DNA of 64,000 nucleotides, taken from NCBI GenBank assembly GCA_016184105.1, contig JACPDI010000011.1:32882-96881 (forward strand), written 5' to 3'. Each line of letters begins with the position of its first letter. Positions within the stretch are counted from its first letter, which is position 1. Under the pieces are notes generated by a model. That model was not told the origin of the DNA. It was given only the letters and a program-made list of their open reading frames with translations, and did no database searches. This DNA comes from Acidobacteriota bacterium. Its GTDB lineage: Bacteria; Acidobacteriota; Vicinamibacteria; Vicinamibacterales; 2-12-FULL-66-21. This document shows positions 53,069-61,362 of the stretch, piece by piece. The position numbers and the translations under genes are program-made.

Positions 53069-54796
53069 ATGAGATGGGCACCTCGCATCACGAAACCTGC
53101 CGTTGCCGCCGCACCCGGCGTCGTGCTGGCGGCGTTCATCGCCTGGATGCCAGCGGATGCTTCGAGCGCCGCGCGGACGCAGGCGCCGGCGGGCAGCGAC
53201 GCGCCGGCGACGACACCGGGCGCGCACGTGGATGTTTCCGCCAAGCCGGCGGTCGTACTCTCCGGGCAACACGTCGTGATCGCGGGGTCTACCGGCTACA
53301 GCGCCAAGCAGCACCAGGCATCCGTGCGCGTGCGGCACGAGTCGGGAACGCCGGCCGTGACGCTCAGTGCCGCTGTTTCACCGAACGGGCAATTCAACGT
53401 CACGTTTGCGGATACGAAAAAAGGGGGCAAGTACCAGGTTACGGTGACCGCGCCGGACGGCAAGGGCAGCGGCGCCACCGCATTCCGGGTCCACTCCATT
53501 GCCACGCTGGCCGGCGAAGTCGAGAAACTCTCGGGCGAGCTGGACCAGCGAACGAAGAAGCTCCTCAAATTCCTCCACGAGACGGCCAGCGCGCTGCCCG
53601 CCTCCGCCGAGAGAGATCAGCTCGTCGCCAGCGCGCAGAAGCTCCAGCAACGGGCGGACGCCGTGCACCTGCCGCCCGCCAAGATGCTCGCGGAACTCGG
53701 GAAGCTGGTTCCCCAACCGAACGCCGCCGGCACGGCTGACCCGACGATATTCCAGGGACTGCGCGACTGGGTGCCCGAAGCGGAAGCGGCGATCGAGCAG
53801 ATCGACACCGCGCGCATCGGAGAAAAGCCAACGCCCCTGTGCGAAACGATGAACACCGCGATCGAGGGGGCCAAGTTCGCCTCGTACGCGTTCAGCATCA
53901 GTAAGAGCCTGCTGACGACACTGGGCAAGATCGCCGTCGACAAGGGCGTGCCCACTTTGGTGGAGAAGCTCGGCTTCCAGGGGGCGACGGGCACGAGCCT
54001 GTCGTACAACATCAAGGTTGCTGCCGACGGCTTTCAGGGGGCCGTCGGCGGGATCACGACTGCGATCACCGGCCTCACCGACTTCGTGGAACTGGGCATC
54101 AAGTCCATGTTCGACAGGTACTGCGGTTCGTTCGACGGGCCGCTCAGCGTGTCGATGACGATGGTCTGGAACGATGGCAGCCAGCCGTGGTTGAAGTATG
54201 GCGTCCGGCTGGACGGCCGCTTCAGGCTCCGGTTCCCGAAGAACTCTCCTCCGGGAAAACCGGTCTACCTCACGGGCGAGCTGGAGGGTAACGCCACCAA
54301 CTTCACGTTCTGGGAGGACGTCACGGTGGCCGAACCGCTCCCGAGGGGGATCCTCGTGCTCGAGCGCCGGTGGCTGGCGCCGATTCCATTCAAGAACAGC
54401 ACCGCTTCACCGGTCGATTTCGGAATGGTGGCGCGCACGATCACGCCGGCGTATTTCAACGTGCCGGTGATTGGCGAGATGACGGGCGACACGATCAAGA
54501 TGCAGTTCAAGGAGGCGCGCGTCGATTTCACACCCGTCGTGAAGAATCGCCTTCTGTTCGTCGTGATGACCCCGCTGATGCCCGACTACAAGCTGTTCAC
54601 GTTCCCGATTCAGAAAGCGCACTGGATTCTCTCGAAGGGCTTCTCGGACCCGACGACATTCACGGTGGTCGGAACCGGAGCGCAACGAGGGATACGGCTG
54701 GCCAGGAGCACATCCCACCGCGAGACCGCCAACAAATCCGTCGTCGTCGACTGGGTGATCGATGTCGATGCGCGCAAGAGCGCCGAGGGAAAGTAG
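53069..54796 (+). CDS. Large exported protein with Ig-like N-domain
   Basis: 575 residues, signal sequence (about 1-35), an Ig-like or big-like domain (about 50-135: HVVIAGSTGYSAKQHQ, PNGQFNVTFADTKKGG), a helical middle (about 140-360) with a Leu-rich coiled coil and a C-terminal beta domain. ATG 53069 follows CGGAG; an earlier GTG at 53036 overlaps the preceding stop. No family identified. The three genes are likely a secreted/envelope complex. Confidence 0.75.
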   Translation: MRWAPRITKPAVAAAPGVVLAAFIAWMPADASSAARTQAPAGSDAPATTPGAHVDVSAKPAVVLSGQHVVIAGSTGYSAKQHQASVRVRHESGTPAVTLSAAVSPNGQFNVTFADTKKGGKYQVTVTAPDGKGSGATAFRVHSIATLAGEVEKLSGELDQRTKKLLKFLHETASALPASAERDQLVASAQKLQQRADAVHLPPAKMLAELGKLVPQPNAAGTADPTIFQGLRDWVPEAEAAIEQIDTARIGEKPTPLCETMNTAIEGAKFASYAFSISKSLLTTLGKIAVDKGVPTLVEKLGFQGATGTSLSYNIKVAADGFQGAVGGITTAITGLTDFVELGIKSMFDRYCGSFDGPLSVSMTMVWNDGSQPWLKYGVRLDGRFRLRFPKNSPPGKPVYLTGELEGNATNFTFWEDVTVAEPLPRGILVLERRWLAPIPFKNSTASPVDFGMVARTITPAYFNVPVIGEMTGDTIKMQFKEARVDFTPVVKNRLLFVVMTPLMPDYKLFTFPIQKAHWILSKGFSDPTTFTVVGTGAQRGIRLARSTSHRETANKSVVVDWVIDVDARKSAEGK

Positions 54797-54802
54797 CCCG
54801 GC

Positions 54803-54920
54803 TGGTCGGTTGGGCAACCGCATCCTGCGCGAGGCGGGCGTACTGACGGCGTACCTGAAGGCTCATCCAGGCAGCCGGTCGGACGCAACGGGGCGGCGCC
54901 CGAAGTCAGCTGGCCGTTGA
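54803..54920 (+). pseudogene. HicA-HicB remnant
   Basis: Reads LGNRILREAGV (end of a HicA), then directly LTAYLKAHPGSRSDA (mid-HicB) and GRRPKSAGR with a stop. This matches the ends of the intact pair at 44873-45411 with two internal deletions. A scar of a lost toxin-antitoxin module behind the envelope operon. Confidence 0.75.
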
Positions 54921-54940
54921 GCTCGAGGGCGGGCCTCCCA

Positions 54941-55627
54941 TCACGCCTCGCTCCCCATCTGCTCGATCAGCGGTCGAATATCCACGCCCGCCGGACACAC
55001 GAGCGCGAGGCGCTCGGCCAGCCGGGCGCGCGCCGGCGGATCCAGCGACTGCAGCGCTCGCAGGCGGTCGCGGCCGACCGCGTCGCGCGGGTCGAAGGCG
55101 AGGCGCAGGATGCGCGCGACGACGGACGGATTCGGAATCCTTCTTTCGACACCCTGCCCGGGGTCGCAGATGCCGCACAAGACGCACGTCGTCACCTTCC
55201 ACAACTGCTCGGACCGATCCTGCCCGATCGAGCCCTCGTATCGGGAGTTCGGGACCAGCCACGCCTGGAATTGCGCCAGCGCGTCAAAGAAGCCGGTCAT
55301 GTCCACGACCAGGTCCCGGAGTACGGGAAACGACGGCAGCGGTTCCACGAGGAGATCTGCCCCGGTCGTGTCGTCGCGTGCGGGTGGGACGCCGCCGAGC
55401 AGCGTTTGGCACAACAGGCGCGGCGCGCCGTTGACGATGCCCGCGCAGGCGCCGCAGATGCCGCTCCTGCAGGAACACCTGAATGCGAGCGTCGCGTCCT
55501 GGGTCTCCTGGATGTCGAGAAGCGCATCCGCAACCGTCTTGCCCGGCCCCAGCTCCACGACATAACTGGCCCAGTGACGCGAACTGGACTGGGGCTCGAA
55601 CCGCCGTACCGCAATCTTCAAGGGCAC
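54941..55627 (-). CDS. SdhB-like iron-sulfur protein lacking the [3Fe-4S] ligands
   Basis: 228 residues, GTG 55627 behind a GGGGGGAAG ribosome site. The [2Fe-2S] loop is intact (FRCSCRSGICGAC, then LLCQT). The second domain has CVLCGIC and a final CP (LVCPAGVDI), the four [4Fe-4S] ligands, but the Ser-Cys-Pro segment and the later two cysteines that bind [3Fe-4S] in ordinary SdhB are gone. It is the electron-transfer subunit for the flavoprotein 31 bp upstream; no membrane anchor subunit follows. Confidence 0.87.
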   Translation of the reverse strand: MPLKIAVRRFEPQSSSRHWASYVVELGPGKTVADALLDIQETQDATLAFRCSCRSGICGACAGIVNGAPRLLCQTLLGGVPPARDDTTGADLLVEPLPSFPVLRDLVVDMTGFFDALAQFQAWLVPNSRYEGSIGQDRSEQLWKVTTCVLCGICDPGQGVERRIPNPSVVARILRLAFDPRDAVGRDRLRALQSLDPPARARLAERLALVCPAGVDIRPLIEQMGSEA

Positions 55628-55658
55628 CAGCTTCCCCCCTGACGCTCGACCAACGCCA

Positions 55659-57341
55659 TCAGTACACCCGTGCCTCGGGCGCCAGGCGACCCAGGCGAAC
55701 TTCACCGTCTTGAAATTGCGGCCCATCAGGCGTGCGGCGCGCGAACGTGTGCTGAAGCCATCTCCGGTCGTCACGGCGCGGGTGGTCCGTTCGGAAGTGC
55801 GCGCCCCGGCTTTCAGTCCGCCGAAGGGCGCCCCCTGCGACAACCTCCGCGACATCCAGGAGAAAACCAAGCTCCCAGTGCGCGATCAGGCGATAGTCGA
55901 ATGGACCCGTCGGCGGCGCGACGCCGAGCGAACGATACTCCTCCCGCAGCATTCGAATGTCGCCGGCTGCCGCCGACATTTCGTCCGCACGGCGGAACAC
56001 GCCAACCCTTCGCGTCATCACCTCGGTGAGTGCCCGCCGCAGCCGCACGACGTTGTGAGCATCGCGCTGAAGATCCGTCCGTGGATCGAAGCGGGAGTTC
56101 CAGTCATCGCCGAACCGCGCCCACGACTGCTTCGCTTCCGCGCGACCCAGCTGGGATGCGGCGTCGGCTGCCCGCCGGCCGGCCCGCCGCCCAAAGACGA
56201 CCGTCTCCAGGAGAGAATTCCCCCCCAGCCTGTTGGCGCCGTGCACGCTGACGTTCGCGCACTCGCCGGCGGCCAGCAGGCCGGGAAGAGAGGTCTGCCC
56301 GCTCACATCCGTGCGAATCCCGCCCATGCTGTAGTGCTGGGCGGGCTCCACCGGCAACTGGTCATGGGCGATGTCGACCCCCGCGTAGACGCGTGCGAGC
56401 TTCCGTACCTGCGGGAGCCGCTGCTCGATGATGTCGCTCCCCAGGTGCGTGAGATCGAGGTGAACGTATCCGCCGCTGAACGCCCGCCCGTCCCGAATCT
56501 CGCTGGCGATGGCCCTGGAGACAATGTCACGCGGCGCCAGCTCCATGGCGTCTCGCGCGTACCGGGCCATGAACCGCTCCCCCGCGGCGTTCCGGAGGTA
56601 GCCCCCCTCGCCCCGCGCCCCCTCCGATATCAGGATGTTCGTGCCCACCAGGGTGGTGGGGTGAAATTGAACGAACTCGAGGTCCGACAGCACGGCACCC
56701 GCACGATAGCTGATCGCCACGCCGTCCCCCGTCGACCCCAGCCCGTTCGTGCTCTTCGCGTACACGCGGCCGTAGCCGCCCGTGGCGAGGATCACCACGG
56801 CGGCCCGTACCGTTCTCAGCCGGCCTGCCGGCAGATCCCAGAACACCGCGCCGGCCACCCGTTCGTCCTCCACGAGCAAGGCGAGCAGGTGCCATTCAAC
56901 CAGCAACGGGATATCGGCGCGCAGCACCTGCTCGTACAGCGTCTGCAGCACGACGTGCCCCGACATGTCCGCGGCATAGCAGGCGCGCGCGTACGACGAG
57001 CCACCAAGCGCGCGCTGGGCGATTCGCCCTGCACCCGTCCGCGACCACATGACGCCCAGGCGGTCGAGCTGAAGAATCACTTCCGGTGCTTCCGAGCACA
57101 TCGTGTCCACGGCGTCCTGGTCCGCGAGGTAATCGGAACCTTTGATGGTGTCCGCGGCGTGCCCCTCCACGGAATCGGCCTCCGCCATCGCGGCGTTGAA
57201 CCCGCCCTGGGCCGCGCCGCTATGCGACTGCGTGGGGTACACCTTGGTCGCGATCATGACGCGGCCGGGCGGCACCTGCAGCGCCGCCATCAGGCCGGCG
57301 AGGCCTCCTCCAACGACGAGCACATCGGTCTCGTGATCCAC
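55659..57341 (-). CDS. Succinate dehydrogenase/fumarate reductase-type flavoprotein
   Basis: 560 residues: FAD-binding GGGLAG near the N-terminus, the flavin-attachment His in PTQSHSGAAQGG, the substrate-domain HPTTL, EGARGEGG and NRLGGNSLLE. Active-site Arg/His environment is present. Without SdhC/D its electron acceptor is unclear. Substrate could be succinate or a methylated analogue such as methylsuccinate, given the cluster. Stops 31 bp before the iron-sulfur subunit. Confidence 0.92.
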   Translation of the reverse strand: MDHETDVLVVGGGLAGLMAALQVPPGRVMIATKVYPTQSHSGAAQGGFNAAMAEADSVEGHAADTIKGSDYLADQDAVDTMCSEAPEVILQLDRLGVMWSRTGAGRIAQRALGGSSYARACYAADMSGHVVLQTLYEQVLRADIPLLVEWHLLALLVEDERVAGAVFWDLPAGRLRTVRAAVVILATGGYGRVYAKSTNGLGSTGDGVAISYRAGAVLSDLEFVQFHPTTLVGTNILISEGARGEGGYLRNAAGERFMARYARDAMELAPRDIVSRAIASEIRDGRAFSGGYVHLDLTHLGSDIIEQRLPQVRKLARVYAGVDIAHDQLPVEPAQHYSMGGIRTDVSGQTSLPGLLAAGECANVSVHGANRLGGNSLLETVVFGRRAGRRAADAASQLGRAEAKQSWARFGDDWNSRFDPRTDLQRDAHNVVRLRRALTEVMTRRVGVFRRADEMSAAAGDIRMLREEYRSLGVAPPTGPFDYRLIAHWELGFLLDVAEVVAGGALRRTESRGAHFRTDHPRRDDRRWLQHTFARRTPDGPQFQDGEVRLGRLAPEARVY

Positions 57342-57365
57342 GAATCTCCTCGTCCCCCCCCGGGC

Positions 57366-57944
57366 TCAACTCGATCGATCAGCCGTACGCCGCCAGCGCG
57401 CCCGTGCGGTCTCGTGAAAGTTTCTCCCCGCCAAATCGATGATCACCGTCAGGGGAAAATCCACCACCTCGAACCGGTACACGGCCTCGGGTCCCAGGTC
57501 CGGGTACGCCACGACATCGGCCCTGACGATGTGTTTGGCGAGAAGGGCGCCGAGTCCGCCAATCGCGGCGAAGTACACCGCGCCGTATTGCACGAAGGCC
57601 GCCGCCGCATCACCGTGCAGCTCCCCTTTGCCAATGATGCCCCGCACCCCGCTCGCCAGGAGCGCCGGCAGGTACGGAGCCAGCCGCGCGGTGGTGGTGG
57701 GCCCGGCCGATCCGACGACCTCGCCCGGCTTGGGGGGTGACGGGCCGACTGCGTACATCACCTGGCCTGCCAGCGCCACGGGCAGCGCGTGCCGCTCCTT
57801 CTCCGCAGAGACCAACCGGGCGGCACTCGCGTCTCGCAGCGTGAGCACGCAGCCGGTCAGCTCCACGGTGTCGCCAGCGTCGAGGCCGCGCAGGTCCGCG
57901 CCTGAAAGTCCCCGTTCGCAGTTCACTCGCAGAGGGCCGCTCAT
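57366..57944 (-). CDS. Class I fumarase-type hydratase, beta subunit
   Basis: 192 residues matching the C-terminal swivel domain of class I fumarases (GQVMYAVGPSPPKPGEVVGS, KGELHGDAAAAFVQYGAVYF). ATG 57944 is 4 bp after the alpha subunit stop. It forms the two-part [4Fe-4S] hydratase with that alpha subunit. Substrate fumarate or mesaconate. Confidence 0.92.
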   Translation of the reverse strand: MSGPLRVNCERGLSGADLRGLDAGDTVELTGCVLTLRDASAARLVSAEKERHALPVALAGQVMYAVGPSPPKPGEVVGSAGPTTTARLAPYLPALLASGVRGIIGKGELHGDAAAAFVQYGAVYFAAIGGLGALLAKHIVRADVVAYPDLGPEAVYRFEVVDFPLTVIIDLAGRNFHETARARWRRTADRSS

Positions 57945-57948
57945 CGCG

Positions 57949-58818
57949 TCACAGCGTGGCCGTCGCGCGCCGGTTCGAATGGCAGCCGATGTTGACGGCC
58001 ACCGGGAGGCCCGCGATGTGCGTGGGGTGCAGCTCGATGTTGACCGCCAGGGCCGTGACGGTTCCGCCCAGCCCTTGCGGCCCGATCCCGAGCTCGTTGA
58101 TCGCCTCCAGCAGCTCGGCCTCCAGCTCGCGCACATGCGGTTGTGCGTGTCGCCGAGCGATCGGCCTCAGCACCGCCTTCTTCGCCAGGAGAGCGGCGGT
58201 CTCGAACGTCCCGCCCACGCCCACACCGACGATGAGAGGCGGGCAGGCATCGGCGCCGGCGCGGTCGACGGTCGCGATGACGAAGTCGCGAACGCCCTTT
58301 CGTCCGTCAGCCGGCGTCAGCATCGCGAGCGCGCTCTTGTTTTCGCTGCCGAATCCTTTTGATGCGACCGTCAGCGTGACGCGGTCGCCTGGCACCAGAT
58401 CCACGTGAATGACGCCCGGTACGTCGCTCGCCGAGTTCCTGCGCAGCAGCGGCTCTCCGATCACCGACTGACGCAAGTACCCGTCGCGGGTGCCGTCCCG
58501 GATGCCATCGTAGATGGCCTCGTACACATCGCCGCCGACACAATGCACGTCCTGCCCCAGCTCGACGTGCACGACGGTCAGACCGCTGTCCTGGCACGCC
58601 GGACGTTTCTCGCTGGCCGCGACCTCGTAGTTGCTGATCAGTTGGGCGAGAACCCGCCGGCCGACCGGGGACTCTTCGCGATCGGCAGACGATCGAAGCG
58701 CCTCGAGGACGTCGTCCGGGATGCAGTAGTTCGCCTGCACGAGCAGGCGCGCCACGGCCGCCCGCAACGTCTGCACATCGAAGCGCCGCGGTGAGCGTTC
58801 GGCCACGTCGTCGTTCAT
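57949..58818 (-). CDS. Class I fumarase-type hydratase, alpha subunit
   Basis: 289 residues, with three Cys that bind the [4Fe-4S] cluster: ACQDSG, DACPP and CHSNR. Overlaps the CitE-like gene by 4 bp. In this cluster it may interconvert fumarate/malate or mesaconate/citramalate; class I enzymes can do both (family knowledge). Confidence 0.92.
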   Translation of the reverse strand: MNDDVAERSPRRFDVQTLRAAVARLLVQANYCIPDDVLEALRSSADREESPVGRRVLAQLISNYEVAASEKRPACQDSGLTVVHVELGQDVHCVGGDVYEAIYDGIRDGTRDGYLRQSVIGEPLLRRNSASDVPGVIHVDLVPGDRVTLTVASKGFGSENKSALAMLTPADGRKGVRDFVIATVDRAGADACPPLIVGVGVGGTFETAALLAKKAVLRPIARRHAQPHVRELEAELLEAINELGIGPQGLGGTVTALAVNIELHPTHIAGLPVAVNIGCHSNRRATATL

Positions 58819-59654
58819 CGGCGTTCCCGCTGCGATCGTTTCAGGATGGCCCGCGCGCGCTCGACCATGGGCCGATCCACCAGTCGATCGCCGACACGCA
58901 GGGCGCCCCGTCCTTCACGCTCGGCTTCTTCGTACGCGGTGACGATCTGTCGCGCCTGCCGCAGCGCCGTTGGCGCCGCGTCGAACGCCGCCTGGACAGG
59001 CGCGATCTGGTCTGGATGGATCAGCAGCTTGCCGCCGTATCCCAGGCGCGCCACGCGCCCGCACACGTTTCTCAGCCCCTGCAGATCGCCGAGGTTGGCG
59101 AAGATGCCGTCGATCGGCGGCAACAGCTGCAGCCGCCGGCTTTCGAGCACCAGCTGGGTCCGCACGTGCCACATCAGTTCCGAGTCGTCCGGATCCTCGA
59201 CGCTGAATAGACCCAGATCCAGCGAGAGGTCCCACGTCCCGACCGCCACCCGCTCCACGCGGCTGCTGGCGCCGACCATCCTGTCCAGTGCGGCCATGCC
59301 TGCCACCGATTCGACCAGCAGGAGAAGATGGCTCACCTGACCGCCCAGGGCGGCGACAGCGTCCGGATCTTCGGCCTTCGGCAGCACCGCGCCGTGCGCG
59401 TGGCGCCATTCGACGGATCGGATGTCTTCCTGGAAGTGCCGCGTCCTGCTGTCGTTGACGCGCACCCATCGCTGCGGTCCGGCATGCGCCCGCGACTCCT
59501 GCAGGCGCCTGTTGAGGACGCTGCGCGCCTCCTCTTTGCGCGCGTCAGGCACCGCGTCCTCCAGGTCGAAGATCACGGCGTCGGCGCTCGAGGCAAGCGC
59601 CTTCACGCCCTTGCGCTCGTCGTGCGCCGGTGCAAAGAGATAGGTGACGGCCAC
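58815..59654 (-). CDS. CitE/HpcH-family CoA-ester lyase
   Basis: 279 residues of the CitE TIM-barrel: FAPAHDERKGVKALASSADA, IFDLEDAVPDARKEEAR (metal site Glu/Asp), LLLVESVAGM and AVGTWDLSLDL. Cleaves citramalyl-CoA or malyl-CoA-type substrates. The GTG 59654 start lies 4 bp after the MaoC stop. The likely cleavage step of the pathway. Confidence 0.9.
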   Translation of the reverse strand: MAVTYLFAPAHDERKGVKALASSADAVIFDLEDAVPDARKEEARSVLNRRLQESRAHAGPQRWVRVNDSRTRHFQEDIRSVEWRHAHGAVLPKAEDPDAVAALGGQVSHLLLLVESVAGMAALDRMVGASSRVERVAVGTWDLSLDLGLFSVEDPDDSELMWHVRTQLVLESRRLQLLPPIDGIFANLGDLQGLRNVCGRVARLGYGGKLLIHPDQIAPVQAAFDAAPTALRQARQIVTAYEEAEREGRGALRVGDRLVDRPMVERARAILKRSQRERR

Positions 59655-59658
59655 TCTG

Positions 59659-60171
59659 TTAATCGCCAGCGGGCCCGGTGAACTGCGTCCGCGCGGTGGG
59701 CGGCACATGCCCGCGCTTGTACACCATGAACGTGCGCTTGAACTCGATCACGACGCTGTTGTCCTGCTTGAAGCCGGTCGTCTTGACGCGGACGATCCCG
59801 ACGGCGGGCCGCGACCTGGATTCGCGCTTCTCCAGGACCTCGCTGCGCGAGTACACGGTGTCGCCCTCGAATAACGGGTTCGGCAGCCGGACTTCGTCCC
59901 ACCCGAGGTTCGCCATGGCGTTCTGCGAGACGTCCATCACGGACTGGCCGGTCACGAGCGCGAGCGTGAACGTCGAGTCCACGAGCGGGCGGCCGAATTC
60001 GGTTCCTGCCGCGTACGCATGATCGAAGTGGATCGGGTTCGTGTTCATGGTCAGGAGGGTGAACCAGACATTGTCGGCGGAGAGCACCGTCCGTCCCAGC
60101 GGATGAACATAGATGTCTCCCACCTCGAAGTCCTCGAACACCCGGCCCGTCCAGCCTTCCTTCGTCGCCAT
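59659..60171 (-). CDS. MaoC-family enoyl-CoA hydratase
   Basis: 170 residues of the hot-dog fold: the hydratase motif in NTNPIHFDHAYAAGTEFG (Asp/His pair). Hydrates an unsaturated acyl-CoA such as itaconyl-, mesaconyl- or a related CoA. 12 bp after the CoA-transferase stop. Confidence 0.93.
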   Translation of the reverse strand: MATKEGWTGRVFEDFEVGDIYVHPLGRTVLSADNVWFTLLTMNTNPIHFDHAYAAGTEFGRPLVDSTFTLALVTGQSVMDVSQNAMANLGWDEVRLPNPLFEGDTVYSRSEVLEKRESRSRPAVGIVRVKTTGFKQDNSVVIEFKRTFMVYKRGHVPPTARTQFTGPAGD

Positions 60172-60183
60172 GGGTTCCCTCGA

Positions 60184-61362
60184 TCAGATGATGCCGGCCT
60201 GCCGCCACGCGGCAATCGTGGAGGCATCCACGCCGATTTCCCGCAGAATCGCGTCCGTATGTTCGCCCACCTCTGGAATCGGCCTCATCACCGGCTCGAC
60301 GCCCTCGAACGTCATGGGCGGTATCAACGCCCGGATGCGGCCGTTGGGCGCCTCGACGTCGCGCCAGCGGCTGCGGGCGGCGAGTTGCGGATGCTCGAGG
60401 AATTCCTGGACCGTGTTCATGCGCGCGTTCGCGATCTGAGCGCGATCCAGGCGTTCGATCACGTCCTCGGCCGACAGGGACGCAAAGACCTCCACGATCA
60501 TCGCGTCCAGGCGCTCGCGGTACTGCACGCGCGCCGAGTTTGAACTGAAGTGCGGGTGGCCGGCGATCTCCGGGCGTTCGATCACCAGCTCGCAGAACCG
60601 TTTCCATTCGCGTTCGTTCTGGATGCCGAGGTACACCACCCTGCCGTCGCCGCTCGCGTACGGTCCGTACGGGGCGATCGCGGCGTGGCTCGCCCCGGTT
60701 CGTGGGGGCGGAACGCCGCCGTAGCACGTGTAGTACATCGGGTATCCCATCCACTCGCTCAAGGCCTCGAGCAGGGAGACTTCCACTTTCGTGCCCTGCC
60801 CCGTCTGCGCGCGCATGAGCAATGCGGTCAGCACCGCGGAAAAGGCGTACATGCCGGACGCGATGTCCGCGATGGAGATGCCGACTTTCGACGGGACCTG
60901 CTCCGTGCCGGTGATGGAGAGAAGGCCCGTCTCGCTCTGGATCAGCAGGTCGTACGCCTTCTTGTCGCGGTAAGGACCGGACGTACCGTAGCCGGAGATG
61001 TCGCAGATGATCAACCGGGGAAATTCCGCCCGCAGGTCTTCGGCGCAGATGCCGAGCCGCTCGAGGGCGCCTGGCGCGAGATTGTGGATGAACACGTCGG
61101 CTCGCGACAGCAGCCGGCGCAGCACCTCGATGCCCTCAGGGCATTTCAGGTTCAGCGTGAGCGACTCTTTCGATCGATTGAGCCACACGAAGTGGCTCGC
61201 CAGGCCATTGACCGTCGCGTCGTAGGCCCGCGCGAAGTCACCCACGCCCGGCCGCTCGATCTTGATCACGCGGGCCCCCAGGTCCGCGAGCTGCCGGCTC
61301 GCAAACGGCGCGGCGACCGCGTGCTCCACCGACACGGCTGTCACGCCCTCCAGCGGCAACAT
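60184..61362 (-). CDS. CaiB/Frc-family (class III) CoA transferase
   Basis: 392 residues. Class III transferase blocks ASRQLADLGARVIKIERPGV and FVWLNRSKESLTLNLKCPEG, with the catalytic Asp in KKAYDLLIQSETGL. Moves CoA from a donor such as succinyl-CoA to the free acid. ATG 61362 overlaps the dehydrogenase stop by 1 bp. Longer upstream frame is a shadow. Confidence 0.93.
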   Translation of the reverse strand: MLPLEGVTAVSVEHAVAAPFASRQLADLGARVIKIERPGVGDFARAYDATVNGLASHFVWLNRSKESLTLNLKCPEGIEVLRRLLSRADVFIHNLAPGALERLGICAEDLRAEFPRLIICDISGYGTSGPYRDKKAYDLLIQSETGLLSITGTEQVPSKVGISIADIASGMYAFSAVLTALLMRAQTGQGTKVEVSLLEALSEWMGYPMYYTCYGGVPPPRTGASHAAIAPYGPYASGDGRVVYLGIQNEREWKRFCELVIERPEIAGHPHFSSNSARVQYRERLDAMIVEVFASLSAEDVIERLDRAQIANARMNTVQEFLEHPQLAARSRWRDVEAPNGRIRALIPPMTFEGVEPVMRPIPEVGEHTDAILREIGVDASTIAAWRQAGII

